Source of the DNA: Nepenthes gracilis
Lineage: Eukaryota; Streptophyta; Magnoliopsida; Caryophyllales; Nepenthaceae
Assembly (NCBI GenBank): GCA_033239525.1
Contig: BSYO01000014.1
Span: 13,252,021-13,316,020, forward strand
DNA length: 64,000 nucleotides
Direction of reading: 5' to 3'
Shown: positions 1 through 11,664 of the stretch, one piece after another
How positions within the stretch are numbered: the stretch's first letter is position 1
How the letters are laid out: every line of letters starts with the position of its first letter
Program-made: the position numbers and the translations under genes
Notes under the pieces: model-generated
Database searches by the model: none
The model's input: the letters and a program-made list of their open reading frames with translations, nothing else
Told to the model about the DNA's origin: nothing

Positions 1-2182
1 AATTATAATAAGTTTATATTGTTGTTTGCAAAAAGATATTATTTAGTAGATTTTAGGCTTTTTTAAAATGAAAATTAAAACATTTTCTTGTGAGATTAAA
101 TTAGAGGCATATTGAAGTTCAATGATGATGTTCATTCTTTGTCTATAAAGTTGAATGCTATTTTATAGTTTCCGATAATAACAAAATAATTTTTTTCAAA
201 AATATTTAGTTCAATAAAATGCAAAATCTTTAAGGTATTAAGCCTTTCACACATTTCTTATATTTATTATCTTATTTTAATTTGGTTTTGTTCATATCTA
301 GCCTTACCACATTTTTTGAGTTGGTTGATTTGGACTAATGGATGTCACTCAATTTAAGAAAAGATGATGCTAAAAAAATTTACATGTTGTTGTTTAACTA
401 TTCATTTAATTGCCTACCATACATTTTAGTTCTGGAGTTTATAATGGTTGTAATATCTAAGTATTAATTTTGATGTATTAATATTAAAAATAAAGTGATT
501 GAATGGGATTATAAAAGACAATTCCTGGTTTGATGAAGACATGTCTATTTGCACTATTAACCCAAAATTCAAAAGCTCAACAAATAGTTTATATATTAAT
601 AATGTAATATCCAAATACTAATTTTAATGTATTAATAATAAAACTGAAATAATTGAAGGGAATTATTAAAGATAATTTTGAGTTTACGTAGAAATTAGAT
701 TGTAATGTTTGACGTCTGATGGATACAAGATTTGGTTATTTGCATGCTACCGTACACTACAAAGGTCACATACAAGATTTGCGAGAAGAGAGCTTGTGCG
801 TACCTATTGGTGACTGCAAACATGTAATTCTCATCCTGGATATATTAGAATTAATTTTAATTACTAATAATTGATGATATTTAATTTCAGATAAAGTAAA
901 AGCATAATTTGAAAGTACTGAATAAATACTTAATTGAGTTCAAAATAATTATTCTTAAGAAGGATAAATTGGTAGATGATATTAGTCTATTTGAATTAAA
1001 ATAAACTAAAAAAAATGATTTCACTAAACTTTTTTTAAGTGGCCGCAGATTTTAGTAAATAAATAAATAAATAAAATTTGAATTGGAGGAACCTAAACTT
1101 GTGAATTGTAATGCCTTCAATTATTTTGAGTTATGAACGTTCTTAATAATGATGGAGTAATAATAACCCAAATTCACCCAATCTTATAGTAGTAATAAAG
1201 TTAAATTATTATTATAATTATAAATAATAATAATAATAATAAGGAATAACTATTCTCACATATATTGGAATAAATATTTTTTAAAAATATTTATTCTCGA
1301 CTAATTTGTAAACCAAACAAGAAAATTATTATTCCCAAATAAATTAAGAATAAAAATTATGGGATAACCTTAGGTGACAAAGTATTTTACTATGTAAAAT
1401 TTGGTTATGAAAAATATAATTCTTCCTTTTAGATAGAGTACAAGCAATCCACCTTGACTATTTCACAAGATACATTATCCCTAGAAACTCATCTCTTTGA
1501 GAACAAGAAAAATTTCTCCCAGGTAAGGAAATTCTTCTTCCCTCTTATCTTATTGTTTTTCTTCTCTTCTTCCTCTCACCGTAATACTGAAGAATGATTC
1601 AGAAGATATTTTACAAAGTAATGTGATCTCTTGGCATAATTTAAACTCGATGTTAGAAAGCAAGTTCCTCACCACACTCTTATAATGTGTAGGATACAAT
1701 ACTTTGGTCCTGGCCTATTCTAACTTTTGAACTTCAATCCTTTTTTAAATGCATCATGCCAAAGGTGATTTCTCACTCATCTATGGTCACTGAAATTTTT
1801 GTTCATTTGGAGAAGGCGTTTTTTACCATTTTCCTAGTGATTTACTGGTGAAGGCATCATTGTTAAATTTCTCAGTCGTGGGCATTTAATTTGATCATAT
1901 TTAATAGTCTCATTTACTTTTATTCATTTATTATTAGTCTTATAAACTAAAACTAAAGTGATGGGAAATTTGTATAGGTGCCCTCCGGTAGTCATTGACG
2001 GATTGATATGCAATCTTGTGTTTTTCTTTGAAAAAAAAATTTTAAAATCTTCTTAATGTTTGGCTGTCTATTTTTTTAATTATTTTGTCTCATTTATATG
2101 AAAATATAACTATTTCTATTTGTTGCAAATGAGCCACTCTTTCGTAAGGAGCAGTGCACGCACGTTTTTGAAAGATTCTTGC
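1..2182. other. AT-rich intergenic DNA
   Basis: No gene was recognised. The stretch is very AT-rich, with short ORFs at the level expected by chance and a small (TAA)n microsatellite near 1212-1242. The sequence becomes GC-richer shortly before the LTR that begins near 2183. Confidence 0.6.
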
Positions 2183-2812
2183 TGTTAAGACCGAGGCATG
2201 AAGTTGGGAAGTTTCAATGTAGACAAGAGGTCTTAAGGTTGTTTTGAATTTCTCCCACAAAGGTCACTCCAACCTCCCATAATGAATGAAAATGGGCGCA
2301 CTCTAAAGGTCAAGTCCTGGACCATCTATTCCCTTTGGCCATTACAAGAGTCACGGGGCCTAGGTGCACCATTGCGGGTGGCGACTCAAGGAGTAGGTCA
2401 AGGTTTTGATCCGCTGGTAGGGTTCAAAGCTTGCCCGTGGATTATCTCGATGATCCTCCCTTCTCTTCGTTGAAGAAGAGGGTATTATTTTTGCAAGGGG
2501 CTATGGGTGCTAGAACTTCTACCGAATGTGATGATTGTCGGCAATGCTTCAATTTTACTCTCCCAAAACTTTGATGCATGTCGCACTCTTGGGATCCAGG
2601 GTGGCCTTGAATCTGTTGTGGTGCAATATTGTTGCGGCATGTTGTTTCTCCATTAGTTAGTTTCTCCTACTCTTTTGCCATTTTTTGGGGGTAGTATTAA
2701 TGAGCCGCGGGGAGGCACTCGCGCTCCACGTTGATGGTGGGCTGCCACGTAGGCGTCCCATGTCATTGGGCTGGGCTCCGGATCTTCTTGGGCTTTGGCA
2801 TTGGACCCAACA
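2183..2812 (-). repeat. 3' LTR of the Tat element
   Basis: It shares blocks with 13286-14136: TTTCTCCCAC followed by CACTCCAAC (2250s versus 13440s), the block GATCCTCCCTTCTCTTCGTT (2453 versus 13724), and the terminal CTTCTTGGGCTTT-GCATTGGAC segment. It ends in CA at 2812, and on the plus strand starts TGTTAAG at 2183. It is shorter than its partner because of several deletions. The left boundary is less certain than the right. Confidence 0.75.
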
Positions 2813-2826
2813 CTAGCCCCCATGCC
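2813..2826 (-). promoter_or_regulatory. Polypurine tract
   Basis: On the minus strand a G-rich tract, CATGGGGGCTAG, directly precedes the TGTTGGGTCC start of the 3' LTR. This is the expected position for plus-strand priming. Confidence 0.6.
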
Positions 2827-3101
2827 TGGGCCGACTAGTGGTCGTGGCCTGGCATGTCCCTTGGGTCTAATCTGCGGTCCGTCGAATTCCCTCGAGATGC
2901 TCCAACACTTGTCGTCTTCTGAGCTCGCACCTTCCCTAGGCATCTGTGTAGGCCTTTCTGATGCTGCAGCGATTTGGTGCCTAGGTTGGGAGAATTTGCA
3001 CGCCTGGGGTTGCGTCTAATTTGAGGACTTTTCCTATTCCAAGAAAGACGTCCGCCGAAAAGCATGCCTCGTCGAGCGAGAAGGGGGTGCCTGTTTTGCC
3101 C

Positions 3102-3785
3102 ATAAATAGGAGGGCTTCTTAGTGAGTGTAGTGCATCATTTGGCTATCTTTGAAGGAACAATGCAAAGGTTTTGGCTTGCTCCACCTTTGGTGAGGATCC
3201 GCGAAGGAGTTGGATGGACCAACTAGAGACCCAAAATTCTTGGAGAAGACTGTCTTCACACCCGCGCTACGGCCGATTCCTTATGCTAATGAGAGTGGCT
3301 CGACCACTCTGCTGTTGTCACGTGCTTCCCCTCCATGGTACGACTTGTTAAGAGCGCTGTGGGATTGCGGCGGAACTTTCACGGGGATGTTTCCCACCAG
3401 TGAAGTGCATCGCTCTCGGTCTCCACTTCACTTGGTTCGTGTGCAGGCCATGGAGGAGGCAGAGGGAGCAGGGCGAGGGAACCGTAGGGTTTTTCCTTTT
3501 GGTCCCCCCCGAAGGCTTCTGAGTTGGGTGCTGGTTCTGCCTCGGTGGATAACACTAGGATCGCCTCCACCATGGGCAAGCCAACACGCGACTACCCCTG
3601 GTGGCTTGTTGGGTAACTGGCGGCGAGGCCGTGGTCATCTCATATGGATCACGTTTCCCAAGCTTACTCGGGCATCCGGGGCAGTCGTTGTGGGGCCTGG
3701 GCCCCGTGCCGTATCTTCTTCCCCTTTCTTGTATCTTTGTCGCTGTAAATCTTATACTTTGTAAGGAAACCCTTGATTAATAAAA
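3102..3785 (+). pseudogene. Antisense gene-like unit A inside the Tat element
   Basis: It lies between the pol end and the 3' LTR, on the strand opposite to the element's own genes. A TATA-like ATAAATA (3102-3108) precedes an open frame 3210-3764 (184 codons, rich in R, P, G and S, no recognised domain). The unit ends in AATAAA (3779-3784), a plausible polyadenylation signal. Only the promoter, ORF, poly(A) layout supports a unit. The protein itself is unrecognised, and the long frame could be a by-product of high GC. Extra ORFs, sometimes antisense, are known in the Tat group. Confidence 0.4.
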
Positions 3786-4200
3786 GAAGTAGTCCATTTG
3801 TCTTTATTCTTCCATCTTGTAGCGCGTGCTTTCTCTTACTGATTGCTTTCCCCTAACATGTCGCACCTTGTCTTGCATGCTCGAGTATCTTCGGATGCTT
3901 GCAGTTAGTTTTTCCGGTTCCACCCCCTGAGCCAATATACTGACCGTCGTTGGGACGACGCGGCTCAACGATGGCCTTTGTCGTTTGGGGCCGCGGAGGC
4001 TGGAACGTCATTGACGGCGATCACATCCACCTGTCTATCTAGCGCAATAAGTGCGCTGGAGATCGAGGGGCGTTGCGTCATGATGATTTGCCTTGGAAAC
4101 ACGCGAGGCTTCAGGGATTCTCCATGTGGAGCGCGCTCGTTGGCCTTGTTCTGGCACTCCTTGCCTTCAGAGTGCAGCCGTTTCTGGGGGGAACACCGCC

Positions 4201-5053
4201 TATTTAAACATACAAACCCCTTCTTAGATAACGCGCTCTACTGCTTCTTTGGCGGTATGAAGTTTTGCATCGCATGCGATCCTTCTCTCTTTCGTCTGCT
4301 CTTACTGCAATCCGGATAGAGGAGTTGTCTTCGTCGTCTAGATCAGGATATTCTTTCGGAGGGTCCGAAACTGGGCCCATGCTCCTAGGGTCTCGGGTGT
4401 CACAGCATCGAAGGGGGGTCACTCGGAGGCTACTGTCGTGGGCCCCGCACGATTCCCGCGGGCGCCTCCAGGCTTTGAGAGGGCGGTGAGGTCCACCGCC
4501 TCTCGAGAGCGTGGCCCAGGGAGGGAGGATTTCCCACTCCGACAAGTTTCCAGGGCGGTTGAAGACGTTGATGCCCCGATGCAAGCTATGGTAGCAGAGA
4601 TAGAGCAGTTGATTGCCCGCGCCGCACACTTTGAGGAAGCATGGGCGAAATCGGAGGCGAGGGTGTCCAGGCTCGCCAGTGCTAACGGGGGGGCTTGAGC
4701 CTGCAATTTGGCTCTTCAAGAAGAGTGTGAGCAACTACGCCAATAGTTTGGGACAGAGGTCGCGCCGATGGGGACTGAGCTGAGGTCGAGGTTCCTGTTG
4801 GAGGAAGTCGGCTCTGCACTGGAAAGGAACTTCCATGATGGCATCCGTCTCAGCCGGAGACTAGTCTCGTTGGAGGACCTAAACTTCCACTCAATGTTCT
4901 AGATTCTCAAAACTCTAGCGCCCGGATACGTGCGGACCTGGTGGAGTATCCGGCACCAGGTTCCTCTGCGGCACATAAGGGACGTTAAATGAATCCCACT
5001 GTCGTAAGCTGCTGTAACAAGCTTTTAATGAATATCCTAATGAAATTCAACAC
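4201..5053 (+). pseudogene. Antisense unit B: coiled-coil protein remnant
   Basis: A TATA box, TATTTAAA (4201-4208), is followed by a short leader and ATG at 4257. The first exon-like stretch (4265-4420) encodes a serine-rich segment including SSSSRSGYSFGGSETGP. A second frame from 4438 runs to the TGA at 4990-4992, broken only by in-frame TGA 4696, TAG 4741 and TAG 4900. Its composition (repeated E, A, R and L, as in MVAEIEQLIARAAHFEEA) predicts a coiled coil. The transcript would end in an AT-rich zone with AATGAA-type signals (5027-5050). The stops fit C-to-T decay of CGA and CAG codons. It resembles the extra ORFs reported between pol and LTR in Tat elements; function unknown. Confidence 0.5.
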
Positions 5054-5354
5054 TTAGCTGTGCCGTTTCATTTTCCATGGTTTGCTATGGATGAATGGTT
5101 TATTTTCATTCCTGTGAGCTTCTTTTGGGAGTCTTGTTGTCGTCCTTTTCGGCAATTGAAATCCCTGCACTAAATGCGAGTATGTCAGTGGGGATCTTTG
5201 CCAGGCGGCTAAAGCGACGTTGAACTGCAGTCTAATGAACGGTCATGATTGTTGACTGCTCTGGGCCCCGTGACACTTCCACAGGGCAGGCATGCGACCC
5301 AACCACTCTGTGGAGGCGTCATTTGGATTTCCTGCTCATTGGCACTTCGTTGCC

Positions 5355-6960
5355 TATTTAAACCAGCCTTCTGGAAAATTTCCTTTGTTTGTTTCCTTGC
5401 ACTGAAAATTTTCCGATCTTGTCCCACACGGTGAGAGAGAGAGATGGCAAAGAAGAGAGTCCGATTCTTCTTCTTACAAGAGCCCCCTGACTCTGAGCTT
5501 CCGCGCGAGTGTGGCCCAATTTCGGAGTTCTTCTACGAGAAAGTGTTGACGGATGATGCCAGGGAAGCGGCGGAGTTAGTTGCTGCCATTGAATCCTAGA
5601 TGGAGAAGTTCTCCATTTAGGGCTACTTTTTGACATCCATTATATTTGAGGCTGGTAAGTGAGGGTTTTTGTTGGGCTGGCACGTCGCTGGTCCTGCCAA
5701 AAAGGATCCTGGGGAAGTAGCCATTCCCCCACCGTCCGGAGGGGACGAGGAGAAGAGTTGTTCGCTACTGGAATTGTCTTTGGATGAGGAGGAGATTTAG
5801 GCTCCCTTGAAGAGGTTGAGGGAAGCCGGAGGTACCTCCACGCAGAGGTCACAGAGGTTGGCTGTTGGCTCTGCTGCGTGGGTTTAGGTCCAGCCTCCCG
5901 GGAGGCGGCTTCTAAGGCTCGGGCCTCAAGAGGAGGCCAACGAAACCCGTTCCTATTCTCTTGCGGACTCCTTTGTCAATCTGGTCGTGGAGGCGGCTCC
6001 AGGCATGGCGGGCAACACTCGAGGGGCTCGGTGACCGGAGGAAACATATGCGACCCAAAGGAAACATATAATAAGGGGAGTTAGAGGATCTTGAGAGGTT
6101 GTGATCTTTGTGGAGCCAATTTTGGAGGGGGGGATCTTGGAGGACGTCCCCATGGCGTTGGAGGAGGAAGTCGTATCGGAGGTCGGCCCGCCAGGTGCTG
6201 AGATGACCGTGGGAGAGATGGCTTCAGAGCCGAAGCCCCCAAGCGTTCCTTTGCCTTCCGCGCTTCCGAACCATCCGAGCCACGCAGTAGTCGCGGTTGA
6301 ACATGAGAAGCCCTTGGGCGTGTCTGCGTCAAGAGATTTAGCACATCATCCGAACGCCACTTCCGCTCAGGTACAATCGCTTTGAACTGGTCGTTCTTTT
6401 GTAGTCATAATTTTTAAAAATTCTTCTGATTTCTCCATTTTCCACGCAGATTCCTGAAGATGCCGACTCTCTTAATGAGCTAGCCGCCCTTCTGCATGGG
6501 AGCTTTCACCACGGGCTCACGTTGTCCAGTGCATGAGCCAAGGTCACTTCCCTTCGAGAGGACAATGAACGGGCTTAAGAGGAAGTTAGGCGCTTGTAGC
6601 TGAAGGTGGAACGACTGGAGGCGGCGCTCACCATTCTCGAAGACGACAACTCACGCTTGTTCAAGGATTTGAGGGGTCAGCTCACTCCGTCGGAGGCGGA
6701 TCTTGTGATAGAGACTGTTTTGGGACGGCCTGTGCCAAAGGATTGCTTCTTTTGCGGTTCCTGACGTCCCAGAAAAGAGTCTTCCACCCCGGCAATGCTA
6801 GGGTCCGGGACGGGTCTTGCCTAAGGAATTTTCTCGAGAAGGCTGGTCCCGTCGACCCTTCACAGTAGTCTTGTGTATATACATTGCTTTTCTTTCCTCT
6901 TCTCACTTTTACTTCACCCTTTTCTTCTTCCCTTTTTTTTGTACAAGCGAATGAAAAGCA
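5355..6960 (+). pseudogene. Antisense unit C: spliced coiled-coil protein remnant
   Basis: A TATA box, TATTTAAA (5355-5362), lies 82 bp before an ATG at 5444 after a GA-rich leader. Exon-like part 1 (5444-5599) encodes a basic start MAKKRVRFFFLQEPPDSE and an acidic continuation to the TAG at 5597. A strong donor-like GTAAGT follows at 5655. A later frame (6101-6370) is acidic and ends exactly at CAG|GTACAA. An 79-bp intron-like segment (6371-6449, pyrimidine-rich end ...CCACGCAG) follows, and the same frame resumes with ATTCCTGAAGATGCC and runs into a heptad-rich segment (KVTSLREDNERA, VERLEAALTILEDDN), interrupted by TGA, TAA and TAG. All three stops are one C-to-T change from sense codons. 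The unit is paralogous in layout to unit B. The function is unknown. Confidence 0.55.
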
Positions 6961-7854
6961 GCTCCTTTCTCTTTTGTATACATTATCTCCCCATGCGATC
7001 CGTGAGGTCGCGTCTCACATTCAATGGCTAAGTTTGCAAAGCCGCTCCTCAAGGCTCCAATTGGTGCCGAGGAGCTGCGGGACTCGTCCTTCATTAGAGG
7101 ATGTTGTCGCATCTCGTGCGTTTGATGGGAAGCTTGATCCAGTAAAATGGACGTCGTCGTAAGTCCCGTGGAGCCGCATTGAGGTCCAGCCGGGTTTTCC
7201 GACCACTACAACCGGGCTCCGACCGCTACAAATGTGCGTGGCCTCCGCTCAATGCGTCATCACTACCATGTATAAGGTCCTAACCCTCGACCATTGTAAA
7301 CCGAGGGTGCTCTCTTCTTCGTGAGAAGGTCGCCACACGTTTGTAATTTTTGCCCCTAAGATTTTAGTAGCCGCAAGTTGGGAAGTTTCAAAAGCCCCCA
7401 GGCTTAATGTTTTGACCTCCTGGGTCGTTTGGCGCGAAGACAAGGTAGCAGGTCGCCGGGACCCTTCCGACGTGGAGTCAAAGTCCAGATGCGTCCACTT
7501 TCGGACTGCTCAACGCATGCTCGAGGCTTAAACGAGACCGTTGATGGGCCACTTGACACGGGGCCTAGGTTTCTGGACCGCTTTGGGCCACTCAATGGAA
7601 GGTCAAGGTTTTGAGGTGGTCGCTCATGGGAGGCTTGGCATGGTACCAAGGCCTTGTTTTACGGATGGATGATGGTCCTCCCAACTTAGGGACAATCTAG
7701 ATCGTATTATTTTTGGAATGCTATGCATGCTAACACTTCACACGAATGGAGATGCAGGCTAACAGGAATAATTAATTTTACTAAGCAAAACTTTGATGCA
7801 TGTACAAGCACTCTTCAGGATGCGTGTGCGTGCCTTACCTGGTCCGACGCTGTG

Positions 7855-8940
7855 TCACCGGTAGTATTTCCTTAGGTTGGTGGCATTCCAGGTCCGGGGG
7901 ACTAGTTTATTATTCTGGACGCGTAGTTTGTACGCTCCACTCCGAAGGATTACCGAGACGAGGAACCAGCCTTCCCACCCAGGGGAGACTTTTTCCTACT
8001 CACAGCTTTTCCTGCCGCCTCTACACTCCGAAGGACTAGATCCTTGACCTCAAACGGGCGAGTTTTCATCCGATTGTTGTAGTACCGTGCGATACGCTGT
8101 TAATAGGCTTCGATCCGCAAGCGGGCTGTGTCTGGAACTTCTGAAAGTAGGTCAAGACTTTCCCGAAGCCTGTGAGAGTTGGTGGTTGGATCGAAATATT
8201 CGACCTGTAGGCAGGGTAATCCCACTTCAACGGGGACTACGACCTCATCCCCGTAACAGAGGCTGAAGGGTATCTCTCTCGTTGGTTCCTGCGGGGTCGT
8301 TCGATACGACCAGAGTACGGAAGGGAGCTCTTTGACCCACGAGCCCCCTGTGTCCTCCAGTTTGATCTTTAGCCCGTGCAGTAGCGTGCGGTTGGTGATT
8401 TTAACCTATCCGTTAGCTTGAGGGTACACCACGGATGTGTGGACCAACCTGATGTGCAGATCAGTGCAGTACCTTGTGAACCGTTTACCGGTGAACTGGG
8501 TTTTGTTATCGATCATTATGACCTCGGGAATCCCAAAGTGGTAGATAATGTTTTGACTGAGAAATTCTATTGCATTCTGCTTGGTGATTTGAGCCAGAGG
8601 GACTGCTTCTACCCACTTGGTGAAGTAGTCAATGCCGATAATTAGGAACTTCCTTTGCCCGGAGGCCAAAGGTAACCGTCTGAGGATGTCGAGCCCCCAT
8701 TGTTCAAATGGCCATGGGAATTGAAGGCTACGCAACTCTATGTGCATTAGGTGCATCATGGAACCGTGGACTTGGCAACTCTCGCACTTCCTGATGAATT
8801 CAATGGCATCTTGCTTCAGGGTTGGCCAATAGAGACCCTGTCGCATGATTTTGAACGCAAGGTTCTTTCCCTCAATGTGCAAGCCGCATATGCTGAGGTG
8901 TACTTCACTTAGAGTGTACTCGGCTTCCTCGGGGGTAAGA
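7855..8940 (-). pseudogene. Tat element integrase (end of pol)
   Basis: The integrase inserts element cDNA into host DNA. On the minus strand the HHCC zinc finger is visible (EVH...GLH, then KCESC) just before an intact 158-codon piece (8406-8882). The core has the first catalytic Asp in GLDILRRLP and the second in IDNKTQF. The frame stops right after YPQANG, where the family normally has Gln, and then continues VKITNRTLLHGLK. The catalytic Glu of the DDE triad has therefore become Lys. The C-terminal part ends PRTWNATNLRKYYR with a stop at 7855-7857, the natural end of pol. The nearby breaks make it inactive. Confidence 0.88.
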
Positions 8941-9257
8941 CATTTCAGGAAGGGAGTAGAATATCCCCGCTTTACAGCCTCTTGTTGAGGAGCGTGTACC
9001 AGTCTGCTATCTTCTTAATCCGTTTGGCCTCGTCAACGTTGTCGGGTAGAGTTCCGTCGGTCATGTACTTTCTGTACGGAGTCATCTAGTTGCCCCCACA
9101 TCTACCCGCAGCACTTCTTGGTCCGAGGAGTCGATGCTGGGCACGGCCAGAGTCTCCCTCGTTCCTTGGCGTACTACTCTGGGGATCCTTTTTGCGTTTT
9201 TTTTTTTTATTGATGTTTCGATTGCCAAACCTAGGGACGTGTTTGATCAGGAAGCGG

Positions 9258-9704
9258 TCAAACCCCTGGATTAGGGTCTTTGCCTTCGCCAGGTATTTCA
9301 CGAGCAGATGCTTCAAAGTTTCCTTGGATCTGGTTGACCACGAGCTCGGAGTCGCTGTATACGACCAATGATTTTGCGGAACATTCCTTGGCTAGGCAAA
9401 GTCCTGCGAGAAGTGCCTCATACTCTGCCACATTGTTGGTAGCTTGGAAGGTCAGCGCAACAAAAGTAATCTCCATGTTGTCCAAAATCTTCAGTGCGAC
9501 TCCATCTTTGCTACCTACTTGAGTGGACGATCCGTTCACGCTCAAGGTCCACACCGGGATGTCGAGGTCTCCCATGCTCCCCGGGCTACTAGGGTCATCC
9601 AGAGTTAGGGTTGCCGCTTCGACAATGAAGTCCACTAGGGCTTGACACTTGAGGGCCGACCGAGGTCGAAACTCCACGTCGAACTCTCTCATCTCCATGC
9701 CCAC
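9258..9704 (-). pseudogene. Second (archaeal-type) RNase H domain of Tat pol
   Basis: This 148-codon piece has the RNase H fold signature WTLSVNGSS, NNVAEYEALLAG and VVYSDSELVVNQ. This extra RNase H placed between the first RNase H and integrase is a hallmark of Tat-lineage elements. The first catalytic Asp (normally VDGSS) is Asn here, while the Glu and the second Asp are kept. A frameshift separates it from its neighbours. Confidence 0.85.
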
Positions 9705-9862
9705 TTAAAATGCCTGTCCGAAAGTGACTGGTTTTGGCAGGATCGACTTCGAGAGGTTGATCCGTTAATAACGATGATCCGGTGTGCTTTTTGGTAGAAG
9801 TAGGGCATGCGAATAGATGAGCTCCAAAACGATTCTTTCGGTGTGCGGATAGCGAGCCTACA

Positions 9863-10800
9863 TCATTTCCGTGCCAGCTTAAAAGTATAGCGGAAGCTGT
9901 GCTCCCTCATGCCCTCGGATACACGGATTTGATATTTGCTTCTAGACGAGCAAAGTAGATACGAGGCCCTCGCTTGTATAAATAAGCTTAGGAGAGGTGG
10001 GTTGGTGAGGTAGGTTTTTAGCTCTTTAAAGGCTTCGTCACATTTCTCGGTCCACCGGAATCCTGATGATTTTGTGCCCTTAAGTGCCTTGAAAAAGGGC
10101 AAGTACTTCTCCGCGGACCTAGCGAGGAATCGCGAGAGGGCCGCCAGCCGCCCGATGATTTTATATACTTCCTTCACCATCCACGGAGGGTTCACGTTGA
10201 GGATCGCCTTGATCTTTTTGGTTGGCTTTGATGCCGGGTTGGGATACGATGAAGCCTAGGAACTTTTCGGATGTTACCACGAACACACATTTGGCAGGGT
10301 TGAGCTTCATCTTGTGCCCCGAAGGATTTGGAAGGCCTCCTCTAGGTTGCGGATGTGGTTGCGGCAACCCTACTTTTCACGAGCATGTTATCGACGTACA
10401 CTTCCACATTTTTTCCTATCTAAGTCTTGAACATCTTGTCCACCAAGCATTAATAGGTTACTCTGACATTCTTGAGGTTGAAGAGCATCATCTTATAGTA
10501 GTATGTCCCTTAATTGGTCATGAAGGAGGTATGCTCTTTGTCCTCAGGGTGCATTTGGATTTGGTTGTAACCGGAGTAGGCATTCATGAAGCTTATGAGC
10601 TCGTGCCCGGACGTAGACTCCACAAGCTGATCGATCCTGAGGAGAGGGAAGCTGTCCTTTGGGCAAGCCTTATTTACGTCGGTGAAGTCTCGCACATTCG
10701 CCTTTTGCCGTTGCTCTTTTTCACCAGCATGACGTTAGATAACCATTCTAGGTATTAGACCTCTCGAATAAATCTGGCATCCAGGAGTCTTTTCACTTAT
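9863..10800 (-). pseudogene. Tat reverse transcriptase and connection domain
   Basis: Reading right to left: the RT finger/palm (10510-10695) includes KACPKDSFPLLRIDQLV and FMNAYSGYNQIQMHP, where the first catalytic Asp (normally FMDAYSGYNQI) is Asn. The palm motif follows near 10395 as VYVDNML instead of VYVDDML, so a second active-site Asp is also lost. The thumb/connection (9863-10195) keeps GRLAALSRFLARSAEKYLPFF and EAFKELKTYLTNPPLLS. Several in-frame stops and frameshifts divide the pieces. Nearly all differences from the family pattern are G-to-A or C-to-T. Confidence 0.88.
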
Positions 10801-11199
10801 TCCCTTATGGCAATCAGCTTCTCAACGGAATGGTTCTTACGCTTCTATCGCACGGGCTTGTGGCCGGAATCGAGACCCAGCTTGTGGACTATCATTTCGG
10901 ATGGTATCCCGGGCATGTCGGCAAGAACCCAAGCAAACACTCTAATTTATCTCCCCAGGAAGGTAATTATCCGATCACATTCAAGAGCGGGAGAAGCTTC
11001 CCACATGGACGCATTTCTCGGCTCGGCGAGATTTAGAGGATCGCTTTGGTAATTTCTCTCGAACGGGCCTGTTATAGCAGGCTTCGTTGCGGAGGTTAAG
11101 ATCTCATCCTAGGCGGCCCGGCAGTGATGAGGCGACTTAGGACAAGTAGCATGTCTGTCCCATCGCCTAGCCCCCAAGTATGTCGCACAGGGTAGGAAA

Positions 11200-11640
11200 C
11201 TTAACCTTCAGATAAGAGATCGACGTTACGGCCCTAAAAGTTGTGAGGAAAGGTCTTCCCAGTATAGTATTATAAATAGACGATAGGTTGACGACGAGGA
11301 ACGCCAGCTCTCACGTTGCAGCGTGCGGGTAAGTTCCCATTGTGACCTCTAGCCGGACAATCCCCTGCACGGGCACTGGCTCGTTGTCCAGGCCATACAA
11401 AGGGCCATTGGCCGCTCTCATCTGACCTCGTCTCAATCCGATCTTAAAAAAGGCACTGAGATAAAACAAATTCTACAAGCTTCCATTATCAATGAAAACT
11501 CATTTCAGCTAGTAGTCAGTCTTACCGTCTGAAACGATGGGGGATATGACAAGGGGATCAGTATGGAGGAAGGTTACATGAGTCATATCGTCGCTACTAA
11601 AGCTAATGACATCATTCCTATCCTCTATCTTCGCTCTCTT
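11200..11640 (-). pseudogene. Tat aspartic protease region
   Basis: The minus-strand frame contains the active-site-like FIDNGSL (family form VDNGSSADIL) near 11500 and the later conserved SSIYNTILGRPFLTTFRA near 11260, both diagnostic of Gypsy proteases of this group. Internal stops show decay. It sits between gag and RT as expected. Confidence 0.75.
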
Positions 11641-11664
11641 ACTGGAAGTTGGCTCCTGCTCCTT

